Shown here piece after piece: positions 38,546 to 46,439 of a stretch of 64,000 nucleotides of DNA. The translations under genes and the position numbers were made by a program. Source of the DNA: Amycolatopsis nalaikhensis (lineage in GTDB: Bacteria; Actinomycetota; Actinomycetes; Mycobacteriales; Pseudonocardiaceae); the NCBI RefSeq assembly GCF_030264295.1, contig NZ_CP127173.1:7447501-7511500 (forward strand), written 5' to 3'. Within the stretch, counting starts at the first letter, position 1; each line of letters opens with the position of its first letter. Below the pieces are notes generated by a model. That model was given only the letters and a program-made list of their open reading frames with translations. It was not told where the DNA came from and made no database searches.

Positions 38546-41533
38546 GTGCAGTTCGCCATCCTCGGGCCGGTCGAAGCCCGCCGCTCCGACGGGACGCCCG
38601 TCGCGCTCGGCGGGCCTCAGCTGCGCGGCTTGCTCGCGCTGCTCGCGCTCGATGCCGGACGGGTGATCAGCGCGGACCGGCTCATCGACGGCCTGCACGG
38701 CGACCACCCGCCCGACGGGGCCGCCGACGCCCTGCAGTCCCAGGTGTCCCGGCTCCGGCGTCGCCTGCGTGACGGCGGCGCGCCCGATGGCCTCGTCGAG
38801 TTCACGCCCGCCGGGTACCGGCTGGCCGTCGACCCCGAAAACGTCGATGTCCACCGGTTCGACCGGCTCGTCACCCAGGCGCGGGACACGCCCGATCCGG
38901 CTGCGCGGCTCGACCTGCTCGACCGGGCCCTCGCGCTGTGGCGGGGACCGGCGCTCGACGGCCTCGCCGACCCGCCCACCGCGGCCCGCCTGGCGGAACT
39001 CCGCCTCGCCGCCACCGAAGACCGTGTCGACGCAGCTCTCGCGCTCGGCGACCACGACCGGCTCGTCGCCGAACTCCGGGCGCTGACCGCCGAACACCCC
39101 TTGCGCGAACGGCTCGCCGCGCAGCTCATGCGGGCGCTCCACGGCAGCGGCCGCTCCGCCGAAGCCCTCACCGTGTTCGCCGAAGTCCGGGAACGGCTCG
39201 CCGAGGAACTCGGCGCCGACCCGTCGGCCGACCTCACGGACGCCCACGCCGCGGTGCTGCGGGCCGCCCCGGCGCGCCGGGTTCCCGTGCCGCTCACCGG
39301 GTTCGTCGGCCGCGTCGAGCTGGACCGGCTCACCGCCGCCCTGCGCGACGCCCGGCTCGTCACGCTCACGGGGCCGGGCGGTGCGGGCAAGACCCGGCTC
39401 GCCGTCGAAGCCGCCGTCCGTGAACGCGGTGATGTCTGCTTCGCCGAACTGGCGGCGACGACCGAGGTCGCGCACGCCGTGCTCGCGGCGCTGGGCCTGC
39501 GTGAACAAGGCGTGCTGGCCCCCGGGGCCCCGCCGGACCCGGTCGAACGGCTCGCCGCCGGTCTCGCCGACCGGTCGGTGCTGCTGGTGCTCGACAACTG
39601 CGAACACGTCGTCGCCGAGACCGCCCGGCTCGTGCGGCGGCTGCTCGGCGCCTGTCCCGGGCTGCGCGTGCTCGCCACCAGCCGTGAGGCACTCGGCCTG
39701 ACCGGCGAGACGCTCGTGCCGGTCGGCGCGCTGTCCGCCGAAGCCGCCGAGCGGCTCTTCACCGAGCGGGCCGCGGCCGTCGCGCTCGGCGCCGTTCCCG
39801 ATCCGGCCGCGGTGACGCGGATCTGCGCCGCCCTCGACGGCCTGCCGCTGGCGATCGAACTCGCCGCCGCGCGGCTGCGGTCGCTGTCGGCCGACGACGT
39901 CGCCGCCCGCCTCGGCGACCGCTTCGGCCTGCTGTCCCGCGGCGATCGGTCCGCCGAGCCGCGGCACCGGACCCTGCGTGGCGTCGTCGAGTGGAGCTGG
40001 GACCTCCTCGACCCGGCGGAGCGGCGGCTGGCCGGACGCTTCGCCGGGTTCGCCGGTGGCGCGCGGCTCGACGCCGTCGAGCGCGTCTGCGAGGTGTCCG
40101 GCGACGTGCTCACCGGGCTGGTCGAGAAGTCGTTCGTGGAGTTCGACGGTGCCCGCTACCGGATGCTGGAGACGATCCGCGCGTTCTGCGCCGAGCAGGG
40201 CGACGACTGTCGCGCGGCGCACGCGAAGTACTTTTTGGACATCGCCCGTGAGGCCGAGCCGAAACTGCGCGGCGCGGACCAGCTGACGGCACTGGCCGAG
40301 CTGACCGCCGAACACGCCGACCTGCACGCGGCCCTGCGCTGGAGCGCCGAGCACGAGCCTGAGCTAGCCCTGCGGCTCGTCGCGGCCCTGACCTGGTACT
40401 GGTGGCTGCGCGGCCTGCGCAGCGAGGCGACGCCGTTCGCCGACGCCGTGCTCGCCGCCATCGGCGCCGAACCGCCGCCGGGGCTGGCCGAGGAGTACGT
40501 CCTCTGCGTGATCCACGCGTCGGCGACCGACGTCGAGATCGAGCCGATCCTGCGGACGCTCCACCGGCTGCGTTACCCGTACCTGTTCCTGCTGTGGGCG
40601 TTTTCCCCGCGCGCCAAGGCGAAGGAAGGGGAGCGGCTGGCCGGGCTGATCGGCGACGACGCCTGGTCGCGGGCGTTCGCGCGCATCGGTGACGGCCTCG
40701 GCGCCCAGTACCAGGGCCGGATCGCCGAGGCCGAGACGCACTTTTCCGAGGCACTGCAAGGATTTCGCGAACTCGGTGACCGCTGGGGTGCGGCGAGCGC
40801 ACTGGAGAAGCTCGCGGAGTTCGCGGACTGGCGCGGCGACCACGCGCGGTTCCGCGAGCTGATGGACGAGTCCGTCCGGCTGGCGGGGGAACTGAGCGCG
40901 TTCGAGGACGCCGCCGACCTGCTCTGCCGCCGCGCGGACGGCGTGCTCCGCGCCGGGGACCCCGACGCCGCGCGCGCCGACTACGAAGCCGCCGCCGAGC
41001 AGGCACGCGCCGCGGGCACGCCGGTGACGCTGGCGCGGGCTCGCGGCGGGCTGGGCGAGATCGCGCGACGCGCGGGCGACCTGGCCGCCGCCCGCCGCTG
41101 GTACGCCGCCGCGGTCGGCCTGGCCGTCGACCCGGTGACCGGCGGCGAGACGCGGATCCGCCTGCACACCGGCTTCGGCTGGACGGCGGCCGCCGAGGGC
41201 CACCTCGACGAAGCCACCGAACTGCACCAGGAAGCCCTCGCCACGGCGCTGGAGCACGCGAACCTGCCCGGCGCGGCCCAGGCGGTCGAAGGCCTCGCCG
41301 GGGTGCTCGCGGGACGCGCCGAGGACGACCGGGCCGCGTTCCTCCTCGGCGTCGCCGTGGGCCTGCGCGGCGCGCCCGTGACCGGCGACCCCGACGTCGC
41401 CGCCGTGACGGCTCAGGTCCGGGCCCGCATCGGCGCCGACGCGTACGCCGAAGCCTTCGCCCGTGGCCGGGAAATGCCGCCTGAGCAGGCGTTGAGCGAG
41501 TTCGGTCAGCGGCGGTTCGCGCTCGGTTCGTGA
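38546..41533 (+). CDS. AfsR/SARP-family regulator with BTAD and NTPase domains
   Basis: A 995-residue regulator. OmpR-type winged helix at the N-terminus (QFAILGPVEARRSDGTPVAL), BTAD helical repeats (about residues 100-240, ENVDVHRFDRLVTQA to VFAEVRERLAEELGADP), an NB-ARC-like NTPase with Walker A GPGGAGKTRLA (about residue 275) and LLVLDNCEHV Walker B, then TPR-like repeats. It is a large one-component activator of the AfsR kind, often governing secondary metabolism. GTG start at 38546. The FAD monooxygenase 31 bp downstream is a probable target or partner. No biosynthetic core gene is nearby. Confidence 0.88.
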   Translation: MQFAILGPVEARRSDGTPVALGGPQLRGLLALLALDAGRVISADRLIDGLHGDHPPDGAADALQSQVSRLRRRLRDGGAPDGLVEFTPAGYRLAVDPENVDVHRFDRLVTQARDTPDPAARLDLLDRALALWRGPALDGLADPPTAARLAELRLAATEDRVDAALALGDHDRLVAELRALTAEHPLRERLAAQLMRALHGSGRSAEALTVFAEVRERLAEELGADPSADLTDAHAAVLRAAPARRVPVPLTGFVGRVELDRLTAALRDARLVTLTGPGGAGKTRLAVEAAVRERGDVCFAELAATTEVAHAVLAALGLREQGVLAPGAPPDPVERLAAGLADRSVLLVLDNCEHVVAETARLVRRLLGACPGLRVLATSREALGLTGETLVPVGALSAEAAERLFTERAAAVALGAVPDPAAVTRICAALDGLPLAIELAAARLRSLSADDVAARLGDRFGLLSRGDRSAEPRHRTLRGVVEWSWDLLDPAERRLAGRFAGFAGGARLDAVERVCEVSGDVLTGLVEKSFVEFDGARYRMLETIRAFCAEQGDDCRAAHAKYFLDIAREAEPKLRGADQLTALAELTAEHADLHAALRWSAEHEPELALRLVAALTWYWWLRGLRSEATPFADAVLAAIGAEPPPGLAEEYVLCVIHASATDVEIEPILRTLHRLRYPYLFLLWAFSPRAKAKEGERLAGLIGDDAWSRAFARIGDGLGAQYQGRIAEAETHFSEALQGFRELGDRWGAASALEKLAEFADWRGDHARFRELMDESVRLAGELSAFEDAADLLCRRADGVLRAGDPDAARADYEAAAEQARAAGTPVTLARARGGLGEIARRAGDLAAARRWYAAAVGLAVDPVTGGETRIRLHTGFGWTAAAEGHLDEATELHQEALATALEHANLPGAAQAVEGLAGVLAGRAEDDRAAFLLGVAVGLRGAPVTGDPDVAAVTAQVRARIGADAYAEAFARGREMPPEQALSEFGQRRFALGS

Positions 41534-41564
41534 GCGGTTGGCGGCCCCGGCCACGCTGCGGGGC

Positions 41565-42767
41565 ATGACGAAGACGATCCTGATCTCCGGCGCGAGCGTC
41601 GCCGGTCCCGCCCTCGCCTGGTGGCTGCACCACCACGGCTTCCGCGCCACCGTCGTCGAACGCGCCCCGAGCCTGCGCGAAGGCGGCTACAAGGTCGACA
41701 TCCGCGGCGTCGCGGTCGACGTCGTCCGCCGGATGGGCTTGCTGGACGAGGTGCACGCGGCGAGCACCGACATGCGCGGTGCGGCGTTCGTGAACAAGCG
41801 CGGCAAGGAGGTCGCGACGCTCGACGCCGACACCTTCGGTTTCCGCCACGGCGACGACACCGAAATCCTGCGCGGCGACCTGGCGAAGATCCTGTACGAC
41901 CACACCCGCGCCGACGTGGAGTACGTCTTCGGCGACTGGATCACCGGGCTGGACCAGTCCGCGGCGGGCGTCGACGTCACGTTCGCGCACGGCGAGCCGC
42001 GCCGGTTCGACTTGGTCGTCGGCGCGGACGGGTTGCACTCCGGGGTCCGCGCGCTGGCGTTCGGCCCGGAAGAGGACTTCCTGCGCCGCTTCGACGCCTA
42101 CATCTCGATTTCGACGGTGCCCAACACGCACCGGCTGGACCGCTGGGAGCTGCTGCACTCGGCGGCGCCGGGCAAGATGGTCAACGTCTACAGCACGGCC
42201 GGGGCCGCCGACGCGAAGGCGGCGTTCTGGTTCAGCGCCCCGCCGCTGCGCTACGACCGGCGCGACGTCGACGGCCAGAAGAAGCTTGTCGCGTCCCAGT
42301 TCGACGGTCTGGGCTGGGAAATCCCGGAGCTGCTGGAGGCGATGCGCGCGGCGGGCGACTTCTACTTCGACCCGGTGTGCCAGATCGTCGCCGACCGGCT
42401 TTCGGCGGGCCGCGTGACGTTGCTGGGTGACGCCGGGTACTGCCCGTCCCCGGCGTCGGGCCAGGGCACGAGCCTGGCGCTGGCGGGCGCGTACGTCCTG
42501 GCGGGCGAGCTGGCCGCGGCCGCGGGCGACCACGAGCCGGCGTTCGCGCGGTACGAAGCGGAAATGCGGCCGTACATCGAAAAGAACCAGGCGCTGGCGA
42601 AGACGGCGTTGCGCGGGATCCTCCCGCAGTCGCGGGCGTTCGCGTGGATCAACACCCGGATGATCAAGCTGATGCCCCACCTCCCGGGCCGCAACCGCGT
42701 CCTGGAGCAGATGGCCCGCCCCGTCCGCGAGGCGGCGAACGCCTTGGTGCTGAAGGACTACGCCTAG
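41565..42767 (+). CDS. FAD-dependent monooxygenase
   Basis: A 400-residue aromatic-hydroxylase-type flavoprotein: FAD loop GASVAGPALAWWLHHHGF (residues 9-26), the DG-motif in VVGADGLHSGVR, and the GD motif in LLGDAGYCPSPASGQGTSLA. It hydroxylates or epoxidises a planar substrate with NAD(P)H and O2. It is similar to the enzyme at 43496 and may be an older duplicate. Follows the SARP-type regulator by 31 bp. Its TAG stop lies in the CCTAGG where a 201-bp MITE-like element is inserted. Confidence 0.88.
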   Translation: MTKTILISGASVAGPALAWWLHHHGFRATVVERAPSLREGGYKVDIRGVAVDVVRRMGLLDEVHAASTDMRGAAFVNKRGKEVATLDADTFGFRHGDDTEILRGDLAKILYDHTRADVEYVFGDWITGLDQSAAGVDVTFAHGEPRRFDLVVGADGLHSGVRALAFGPEEDFLRRFDAYISISTVPNTHRLDRWELLHSAAPGKMVNVYSTAGAADAKAAFWFSAPPLRYDRRDVDGQKKLVASQFDGLGWEIPELLEAMRAAGDFYFDPVCQIVADRLSAGRVTLLGDAGYCPSPASGQGTSLALAGAYVLAGELAAAAGDHEPAFARYEAEMRPYIEKNQALAKTALRGILPQSRAFAWINTRMIKLMPHLPGRNRVLEQMARPVREAANALVLKDYA

Positions 42768-42967
42768 GGCCTGTATCGAATTCGGTCGGAGCCGTTCGGC
42801 GATCGCAGCCGACCTACGCCTCGCCGTCCACGCTGCCGCCGGTGGCCGCTAGTCAAAGGTCTTGAATGAGTCATTCAGGTCTTCGGAGGTCCTGAATGAC
42901 TCATTCAAGACCTCGCGGAAGCCGCGGCGTCCATGCCGGACACCGGCGCCGACTTCGATACAGGCCC
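42767..42967. mobile_element. 201-bp MITE-like element in a shared stop codon
   Basis: Terminal inverted repeats begin with GGGCCTGTATCGAA on both ends (14 bp perfect, then imperfect to about 27 bp), flanked by a TA duplication (42765-42766 and 42968-42969) inside CTAG. This is the IS5-family pattern. It has no open reading frame and contains a TGAATGAGTCATTCA-type hairpin (42861-42909). Removing it restores CCTAGG, which gives the TAG stop of the monooxygenase on one strand and of the DUF3140 gene on the other. Confidence 0.78.
42861..42909. repeat. Palindromic repeat (TGAATGAGTCATTCA type) inside the MITE
   Basis: Perfect 19-bp arms (42861-42879, 42891-42909), the same arm sequence as the element at 1952-2000. 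The arms extend by 4 more paired bases outward. The spacer reads the other way round. Confidence 0.85.
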
Positions 42968-43290
42968 TAGGCGAGCGGGTCGTGGCCCCAGTTCATCAGC
43001 GAGTGGCGCCAGGTGGTGTCCCGGACGTCGCCGGAGGGCCGCTGGGCCAGGTGCCGGTGCACGTACCCGACGACCTTGCGCATGTGGGCGTGGTCGTCGC
43101 CGGTCAGGTCGGCCTTTTTGGTCCGCAGCAGCTCGACGATCCGGCGGCCGGACTGGTGGCCGACGGACTCGCCGCCGCCGTCGTGCTGCCCGGCGGCTTT
43201 CGACTCGTCGGTCCGCAGCCAGTCGTCCAGCTGCCGGGCGGTCATGTTCACGGCGTCGCCGAACTCGCGGCGGGTCTCCTCGTCGTCCAT
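42967..43290 (-). CDS. DUF3140 domain protein
   Basis: A 107-residue protein with the DUF3140 core: RIVELLRTKKADLTGDDHAHMRKVVGYV, HRHLAQRPSGDVRDTTWRHSLMNWGHDP. Function unknown; the family occurs next to DUF2945 genes and may bind DNA or act in stress, which is not shown. ATG 43290 is 9 bp after a stress-type -10. Divergent from the DUF2945 remnant from an interlocked promoter pair. Its stop was shared with the monooxygenase before the MITE entered. Confidence 0.85.
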   Translation of the reverse strand: MDDEETRREFGDAVNMTARQLDDWLRTDESKAAGQHDGGGESVGHQSGRRIVELLRTKKADLTGDDHAHMRKVVGYVHRHLAQRPSGDVRDTTWRHSLMNWGHDPLA

Positions 43291-43297
43291 TCCGGAC

Positions 43298-43322
43298 GGG
43301 TACCCCGCGTGATCACGGGTAC
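43298..43322 (+). promoter_or_regulatory. Sigma-B/F-type promoter for DUF2945 gene
   Basis: GGGT at 43298-43301, 15-bp spacer, GGGTAC at 43317-43322. It is interlocked with the opposite-strand promoter over 27 bp. An AGGAGG site precedes the ATG at 43346. Confidence 0.6.
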
Positions 43323-43324
43323 TC
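43300..43324 (-). promoter_or_regulatory. Sigma-B/F-type promoter for DUF3140 gene
   Basis: Minus strand GAGT (43324-43321), 15-bp spacer, GGGTAC (43305-43300); the ATG lies 9 bp further on, so the message should be leaderless. Confidence 0.65.
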
Positions 43325-43345
43325 CCCAGGTCAGGAGGTGTGGTG

Positions 43346-43491
43346 ATGGGCAAGGAGTTCCGCAGGGGCGACCGCGTGCGCTGGGACGCGGGCAACCAGA
43401 GTTCGGTCGCGGAGGAGCCGCAGTACCTGGTGCGCAGCGAGAAGTCCGGAAGACCGCCGTGCACCACCCGGACAAGCTGCACGAGGCCTGA
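43346..43491 (+). pseudogene. DUF2945 (hypervirulence-like) gene, shortened and frameshifted
   Basis: The start MGKEFRRGDRVRWDAGN and the end PQYLVRSEKSGK...TAVHHPDKLHEA belong to DUF2945, a small Tudor-like beta-barrel family of about 65-70 residues. About 24 residues of the middle are absent, leaving roughly 48. A single base is also missing at about 43448-43453 (TCCGGAAGACC for an expected TCCGGCAAGACC), which moves the last 14 codons to another frame. It has an AGGAGG ribosome site and a stress-type promoter. The internal loss argues for a truly degraded gene, although the frameshift alone could be a read error. Confidence 0.65.
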
Positions 43492-43495
43492 ACCG

Positions 43496-44680
43496 CTACG
43501 GCGCCCCGGAGTCCGGCACCCCGGCGTAGTCCGGCAGGTCGACGCCGTCGAGCGCGCGCTCGATCAGCGGCATGAGCACGTCCATGTCGGGCTCGGCGTC
43601 CGGCCCGGTCGCGCCGCGGATCCGCACGTGCCACCGGCCCATCTCCTGGTTGGCCTCGACGAACGAGCGCATCCGCGCCTCGTACGCGGCGAACCCGGCC
43701 GCCGGGTCCCAGCCGGCGGCGGCCAGTTCGCCGGCCAGCAGGTAGGCGCCGACCAGGGCCAGGCCGGTGCCCTGCCCGGACATCGGCGACGCGCAGAACG
43801 CCGCGTCGCCGAGCAGCCCGACGCGCCCGTCCGACCAGCGGTCCAGCACCACCTGCGCGACCTGGTCGAGGTAGAAGTCCGGGGTGTCGTCCAGGTGCGC
43901 GAGGATGCGCGGGGTCAGCCAGCCGAAGCCCGCCAGCCGCTCGCGCAGCAGGTGCTTCTGCCCCTCGACGTCGCGGTGATCGACGTCGAACTCCGCGGCG
44001 GGGAAGGAAAACATGGCCATGCCCCGGGTGGCGTCCCGGATGGGCCGCAGCGCCGCCGAGCGCCCGGACTCCGGGTCCTGGTACTCGAGGTACCACCGGT
44101 CCAGCCCGAACTCGTTGGGCACGCTGTAGAAGGCCAGCACGAGCCCGAGGTGCCGGACGAACTGCTCGTGCGGCCCGAAGACCATCGCGCGCAGCGCCGA
44201 GTGCAGCCCGTCGGCGCCGACCACCAGGTCGAAGCGCCGCCTGCCGCCGCTCGCGAACGTGACGTCGACGCCGTCCGCGTCCTGGGTGAGCTCGGCGATC
44301 CGGTCGCCGAAGACGTATTCGACGCCGTCGGCCGTGTCGTCGTGCAGGACCTGGGACAAGTCCCCGCGCAGGATCTCGATGTCCGCGATGAACCCGTCGC
44401 CGCCGTCGTCGTCGGCGCGGTGGGTCTCCAGGATGGTCCCGTCGGCGTCCACCATGTGCGCGCCGGCGGTTTCGGTGCGGGCCGCGCGCACCGCCGCGTC
44501 CAGCCCCATCCGCCGGATGACCTCCTTGGTCACCCCGCGCGCGTCCACCGCCTGGCCGCCCGGACGCACGCCGGGAGCCCGCTCGATCACGGTCACCTCG
44601 GCGCCCCGGCGCCGCAGCCAGTGGGCCAAGGCGGGGCCCGCGATGCTCGCCCCGGCGACCAGGACCTTCGCGCCGCTCAC
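43496..44680 (-). CDS. FAD-dependent monooxygenase
   Basis: A 394-residue aromatic-hydroxylase-type flavoprotein: GASIAGPALAHWLRRRGAEV at the N-terminus, VVGADGLHSALR, and LLGDAAFCASPMSGQGTGLA. About the same length and motif order as the enzyme at 41565. GTG 44680 overlaps the stop of the HIT gene (GTGA), so it is the second gene of that unit. Substrate unknown. Confidence 0.87.
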   Translation of the reverse strand: MSGAKVLVAGASIAGPALAHWLRRRGAEVTVIERAPGVRPGGQAVDARGVTKEVIRRMGLDAAVRAARTETAGAHMVDADGTILETHRADDDGGDGFIADIEILRGDLSQVLHDDTADGVEYVFGDRIAELTQDADGVDVTFASGGRRRFDLVVGADGLHSALRAMVFGPHEQFVRHLGLVLAFYSVPNEFGLDRWYLEYQDPESGRSAALRPIRDATRGMAMFSFPAAEFDVDHRDVEGQKHLLRERLAGFGWLTPRILAHLDDTPDFYLDQVAQVVLDRWSDGRVGLLGDAAFCASPMSGQGTGLALVGAYLLAGELAAAGWDPAAGFAAYEARMRSFVEANQEMGRWHVRIRGATGPDAEPDMDVLMPLIERALDGVDLPDYAGVPDSGAP

Positions 44681-45132
44681 CGCGCGGCCCGCACCTTCGC
44701 CGCCACTTCGGCCAGTTCTTCCCGGTCGCGCACCCGCCAGTCGGCCTGCATGACGAAGCCGTCGTCCGCGTGGCGGGGAATCACGTGCAGGTGGACGTGC
44801 GGGATCTCCTGGCCCGCGGCCTTGCCGTCGGCCAGGAAGAGGTTGATGCCGTCGCACGGCAGGTCCGTGCGGCGCAAGGCCGCCGCCAGTTCCTGGGCGA
44901 CGCCGAACATCCGGGTGCCCGTCTCGGGCGGCAGCTCGGCCAGGTCCGCGTAGTGCGCGCGGGGGAGCACCAGCAGGTGGCCGGTGGTCACCGGGCGGAG
45001 GTCGACGATGCCGACGAACTCGTCGTCTTCGTGGACCAGGGCCGCGGGGGCGCGGCCGGTGCCGATCGCGCAGAAAACGCATTCCCCGCCGGACGTGGTC
45101 GCGGGCAGGCGCTGGGGTTCAGCCATGCGCAT
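44677..45132 (-). CDS. HIT family protein
   Basis: A 151-residue nucleotide-binding protein with the histidine triad HVHLHVIPR (about residue 112-120) and the CVFCAIGTGRAPA front motif with a Cys pair. It is a hydrolase or transferase of nucleoside phosphoramidates or dinucleotides. ATG at 45132 or 45126 (MAEPQ). Overlaps the downstream monooxygenase by 4 bp. Confidence 0.88.
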   Translation of the reverse strand: MRMAEPQRLPATTSGGECVFCAIGTGRAPAALVHEDDEFVGIVDLRPVTTGHLLVLPRAHYADLAELPPETGTRMFGVAQELAAALRRTDLPCDGINLFLADGKAAGQEIPHVHLHVIPRHADDGFVMQADWRVRDREELAEVAAKVRAAR

Positions 45133-45148
45133 GACCCTATCCGGGTGA

Positions 45149-46273
45149 TCACCGGGTGAGCCAGTGGTTCAGCGCCCACCAGGACCGCACGGCGTCGAGG
45201 ACGCTCGCGCCGGAGTTTTCCGCCAGCGCCAGCGGGGTCAGCTCGGCCAGCCGGTCGAGGCGGTAGCGGACCGTGTTCGGGTGCAGGTGCAGTGCTTCGG
45301 CCGTGGGCCGCAGCCGCTGCCCGTGGTCGAGGTAGGACAGCGCGGTGGCCGCCAGCTCGCGGTGGAACGGGTTCACGGGGTCCAGCGCGCCGAGCAGGTC
45401 CGCGGTGAGGAGGTCGCCGAGCAGCGGCTGGGCCGACACCGCGAGCTCGCCCGCGAGGGACGTGAGGTCGTGGTACCCGCGCCGGTCGCGGGCCGCCGCG
45501 AGGCGCGACGCGGCCGTGCACAGCCGGTGGATTTCCGGCAGCGCGGGCAAAGCCGCGCCGGGCGCGGCGATCAGCAGCACGTCGCCGGCGAGCGCGACGC
45601 CCGCGGGCGACCGGGCCGCCAGGCCGGTGAGCCTGCCTTCGACCAGGCCGTAGACCCCGCCGAACTCGAGCAGCGCCTGTTCGAGCGTGCGAGCGTGCGC
45701 CGGGTCGCTGACGTCGGACACGACGCAGTGGTACCGGCCATCGGGACGCAGTCCCGCCCGCCGGAGCTCTTCGGGGGCCGGCGGCGGCCCGGCGAGCAGG
45801 AGGTTCCGCAGCAGCTGGGTGCGCGCGTCCCGCACCGTGCGCGAAAGCTGGAGTTCGGCGGCGTGGTAGCCCTTGACGATGTGGCGTTCCAGCGCGCCGG
45901 TGTAGCGCTCGGCGTCGAGGACCGTCTGGAGGATGACGTCGTCGGGCAGGCCCGCGGCCCGGCAGCGGTCGACGGCGACGCGTGCCGCGAGGGTGCGTCC
46001 CGCCTGGACGCCGCGCAGCAGGTCGGTGAGCGGGACACCCTGGGCGGCGCGGTCGGCCCCCAGCGCCTCGGCCGTCGTGTAGTCGGCCGTGTCGGGGTTC
46101 GTCGTGGCCCGCAGTGCCGCGGTGAGCAGGAACTGGACGTGCCGCCGGTTTTCCGCCTCCGGCAGCCGCGCGACCTCGGGGGACTGGCTCCGCGCGGCCT
46201 TCACCAGGTCGTCCACGACGTGCTCGTCCGCGGCCATCTCGTCGAGCACCCGCCGGAGCAGCGGCAGCGACAC
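45149..46273 (-). CDS. PucR/CdaR-type helix-turn-helix regulator
   Basis: A 374-residue regulator with a GGDEF-like or RsbRD-like N-terminal region and a C-terminal PucR HTH_30 domain (LSYLDHGQRLRPTAEALHLH, then PNTVRYRLDRLAEL). Such proteins usually activate catabolic or amino-acid-use genes. GTG 46273 is chosen because GGGGAGGTGCC is just upstream. It lies 16 bp before the HIT gene and is divergent from the secreted beta-propeller gene, its most likely target. Confidence 0.82.
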   Translation of the reverse strand: MSLPLLRRVLDEMAADEHVVDDLVKAARSQSPEVARLPEAENRRHVQFLLTAALRATTNPDTADYTTAEALGADRAAQGVPLTDLLRGVQAGRTLAARVAVDRCRAAGLPDDVILQTVLDAERYTGALERHIVKGYHAAELQLSRTVRDARTQLLRNLLLAGPPPAPEELRRAGLRPDGRYHCVVSDVSDPAHARTLEQALLEFGGVYGLVEGRLTGLAARSPAGVALAGDVLLIAAPGAALPALPEIHRLCTAASRLAAARDRRGYHDLTSLAGELAVSAQPLLGDLLTADLLGALDPVNPFHRELAATALSYLDHGQRLRPTAEALHLHPNTVRYRLDRLAELTPLALAENSGASVLDAVRSWWALNHWLTR

Positions 46274-46439
46274 GGCACCTCCCCGAACCCGTTGTGGCAG
46301 GGGCACAACCAGCTGCCCGCGTTGTTGGCCGAACGGACCTACCGGACCCCTTCCGGTCGCCGGTTATCGTGACGATACCGGACAGTAACCGCGTTACCTC
46401 GCGATAGCCGCACCTCTTCACCGTCGAAAGGTGTCTCCC

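Noticed and set aside
38546..44680. A secondary-metabolite gene cluster around the SARP-type regulator
   Set aside because: Only flavin monooxygenases are present; there is no polyketide, peptide, terpene or RiPP core gene.
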